Of a DNA stretch of 64,000 nucleotides, positions 62,938-64,000 are shown in pieces; position 1 is the stretch's first letter, and the number at the start of each line of letters is the position of its first letter. The DNA is from Allorhodopirellula solitaria (GTDB lineage Bacteria; Planctomycetota; Planctomycetia; Pirellulales; Pirellulaceae). The position numbers and the translations under genes were made by a program. The stretch spans positions 1 through 64,000 of the forward strand of contig NZ_SJPK01000015.1 in NCBI RefSeq assembly GCF_007859855.1. Direction: 5' to 3'. Under the pieces are notes generated by a model, which worked only from the letters and a program-made list of their open reading frames with translations, did no database searches and was not told the DNA's origin.

Positions 62938-64000
62938 TCACGCCCTTCGCCAAAACGACGGTACGAACAATAACAGTACACTGAAAATCTCGACCCGGCC
63001 AAGCATCATCAACCAGACAAAGAGTAGCTTAGCACCCTGGCTGAATCCCGCGTAGTTTCGCGTTGCTCCGACCACGCCCAAGCCGGGGCCGATGTTATTG
63101 AGCGTGGCTGCGACCGCACTCGCGCAATCAACGAGTTTGTCATCGAGAGTGCCCTTGAGCAATTCCTTTCCCTGCTCGGACTGTTTCGCAACGGTGCTCT
63201 CGAGGACGCCCCACGTCGAATTCGGCTCGAGGGTGACCAAAGCCAGCCAGGAGGCCAAGAAGATCGCGAGCACCATACAAAAGTACAGCAGGATATTGTG
63301 AGCAAGGGTTGGATCGTCAACGGCTTGGCCGCTAATCCTTAATGGCCGGATTACCCGGGGGCGGTGGGCGCGCTCCACTTCCAAACGCAAGATTTTACAG
63401 AATAAAACGATCCGAATCACCTTCAGACCGCCTCCCGTGCTGCCGGCACACCCTCCCACGAACATCAGCAGCAGAAGAATCCCGCGTCCAAAATTGTTCC
63501 AATGGTCAAAATCGGCCGTGCCGTACCCCGTCGTCGTCATCACCGAAACGACTTGGAACAACCCGTTGCGAACCGCCGAGAGCAGCGTCGTGAAGCCCTC
63601 ATCGTCAGCTCGCATGCCGAAAAAAACCACGCCTGCGGTGACGACACCAATGATCCCCACGTAAGCCCGAAATTCTGCGTCGCGAAACATTCGCCGAGGC
63701 CGGCCGATCAAACTCAAGTAAAGCAGTGTGAAATTCGTACCGGCGAGGACCATGAAAGCGATCGTCGTGGACTCGATCAGCGGACTATCGAAACCGCCGA
63801 GCGATCGGTTGTAGGTACTGAATCCACCGGTCGCCATCGTCCCGAACGCGTGACAGAGCGAATCGAAAGCGCTCATCCCTTCACAGAAATAGATAATCGT
63901 CAACAGCACATTGAGTCCGACATAGATGGCTGCGAACACGAGCGCCGTGTGCTGCATCCGAGGCATGCTGCCGTCCTTGGTCGGCCCGGGCATCTCGGCT
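62938..64000 (-). CDS. trkH: TrkH-type potassium transporter, C-terminal part (runs off window)
   Basis: The frame is open to the window edge, so the N-terminus is missing; 354 codons are present. Filters seen are ATGGFSTYNRS and TTTGYGTADF, with GGCAGSTGGGLKVIRI in the intramembrane loop and a final NNIGPGLGVVG. This is the double-glycine TrkH form, unlike the KtrB at 48-50 kb. The gene is coupled to the NfeD gene (TGAGATG). A partner TrkA would be expected upstream, outside the window. Confidence 0.92.
   Translation of the reverse strand, partial: AEMPGPTKDGSMPRMQHTALVFAAIYVGLNVLLTIIYFCEGMSAFDSLCHAFGTMATGGFSTYNRSLGGFDSPLIESTTIAFMVLAGTNFTLLYLSLIGRPRRMFRDAEFRAYVGIIGVVTAGVVFFGMRADDEGFTTLLSAVRNGLFQVVSVMTTTGYGTADFDHWNNFGRGILLLLMFVGGCAGSTGGGLKVIRIVLFCKILRLEVERAHRPRVIRPLRISGQAVDDPTLAHNILLYFCMVLAIFLASWLALVTLEPNSTWGVLESTVAKQSEQGKELLKGTLDDKLVDCASAVAATLNNIGPGLGVVGATRNYAGFSQGAKLLFVWLMMLGRVEIFSVLLLFVPSFWRRA

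Overview
The window looks like a piece of chromosome from a planctomycete of the Pirellulaceae (Rhodopirellula-like). The evidence is the gene content: two separate 'Pirellula/Verrucomicrobium type' haem-binding modules, a DUF1080 protein, a ThuA protein, an exported SHD1-domain protein, a DUF1571 protein, a DUF6786-like protein, Tat-exported Gfo/Idh/MocA and FAD oxidoreductases, and moderately GC-rich coding DNA with large acidic or low-complexity exported proteins. The taxonomic call is an inference from families; no rRNA or tRNA gene was seen.

Layout. 0-0.8 kb: the end of an unidentified ORF and one solo end of a mobile repeat. 0.8-3.1 kb (-): a HTH/acidic/membrane-tail protein and a small exported protein. 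3.3-8.0 kb (+): three overlapping genes for a TolQ-like channel and two TolR-like partners with very long periplasmic parts. 8.2-10.6 kb (-): a branched-chain-type aminotransferase, fabI and fabZ. 10.6-15.3 kb (-): a ThuA, an NPCBM plus propeller, and a HEAT plus cytochrome c gene; the first two appear to be joined by a -1 shift at an A10 run. 15.5-23.5 kb: DUF1571, CstA, AI-2E-type permease, and a DUF1206 / phosphatidylcholine synthase / unknown / EEP-phosphatase operon. 24.2-33.2 kb: an exported metallopeptidase, then a carbohydrate block (FAD oxidoreductase, serine hydrolase, GH29 fucosidase, DUF6786-like protein, Gfo/Idh/MocA). 33.3-39.0 kb: nrfHA, an exported DDLFG-repeat/SHD1 protein, and a haem-bearing sensor kinase. 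39.0-40.1 kb: nested repeats. 40.1-44.7 kb: greA, yacG, then an aspartic protease-mutM-hisE-hisG run. 44.7-53.6 kb: a multi-PAS hybrid kinase, ktrA/ktrB, an ExeA-like ATPase with a coupled partner, and queG. 53.6-60.6 kb: a solute-binding lipoprotein, xylB and a 1262-residue DUF1080/propeller/HEAT/cytochrome protein. 60.6-61.4 kb: repeats. 61.4-64.0 kb (-): an NfeD-type protease coupled to a TrkH gene that runs off the window.

The most distinctive things are: (1) a family of about 310-320 bp inverted-repeat elements (MITE-like) in three good copies, one degraded copy and one solo end, one copy with a clean 7-bp target duplication; (2) a second palindromic repeat family beside them, one copy of which seems to be split by the first; (3) the poly-A frame junction between ThuA and its propeller partner; (4) many short tandem arrays, mostly of 15 bp, several of them inside signal peptides; (5) the TolQ-TolR-TolR operon and the exported DDLFG/SHD1 protein.

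How genes work together: the 25-33 kb block fits stepwise breakdown of fucose-containing glycans. NrfH/NrfA would reduce nitrite to ammonium at the outer face of the membrane, and the haem kinase next door could sense the same redox space. The ThuA/propeller/cytochrome modules fit periplasmic sugar oxidation typical of this phylum. KtrAB and the second TrkH handle potassium. HisE and HisG catalyse two of the first steps of histidine synthesis.
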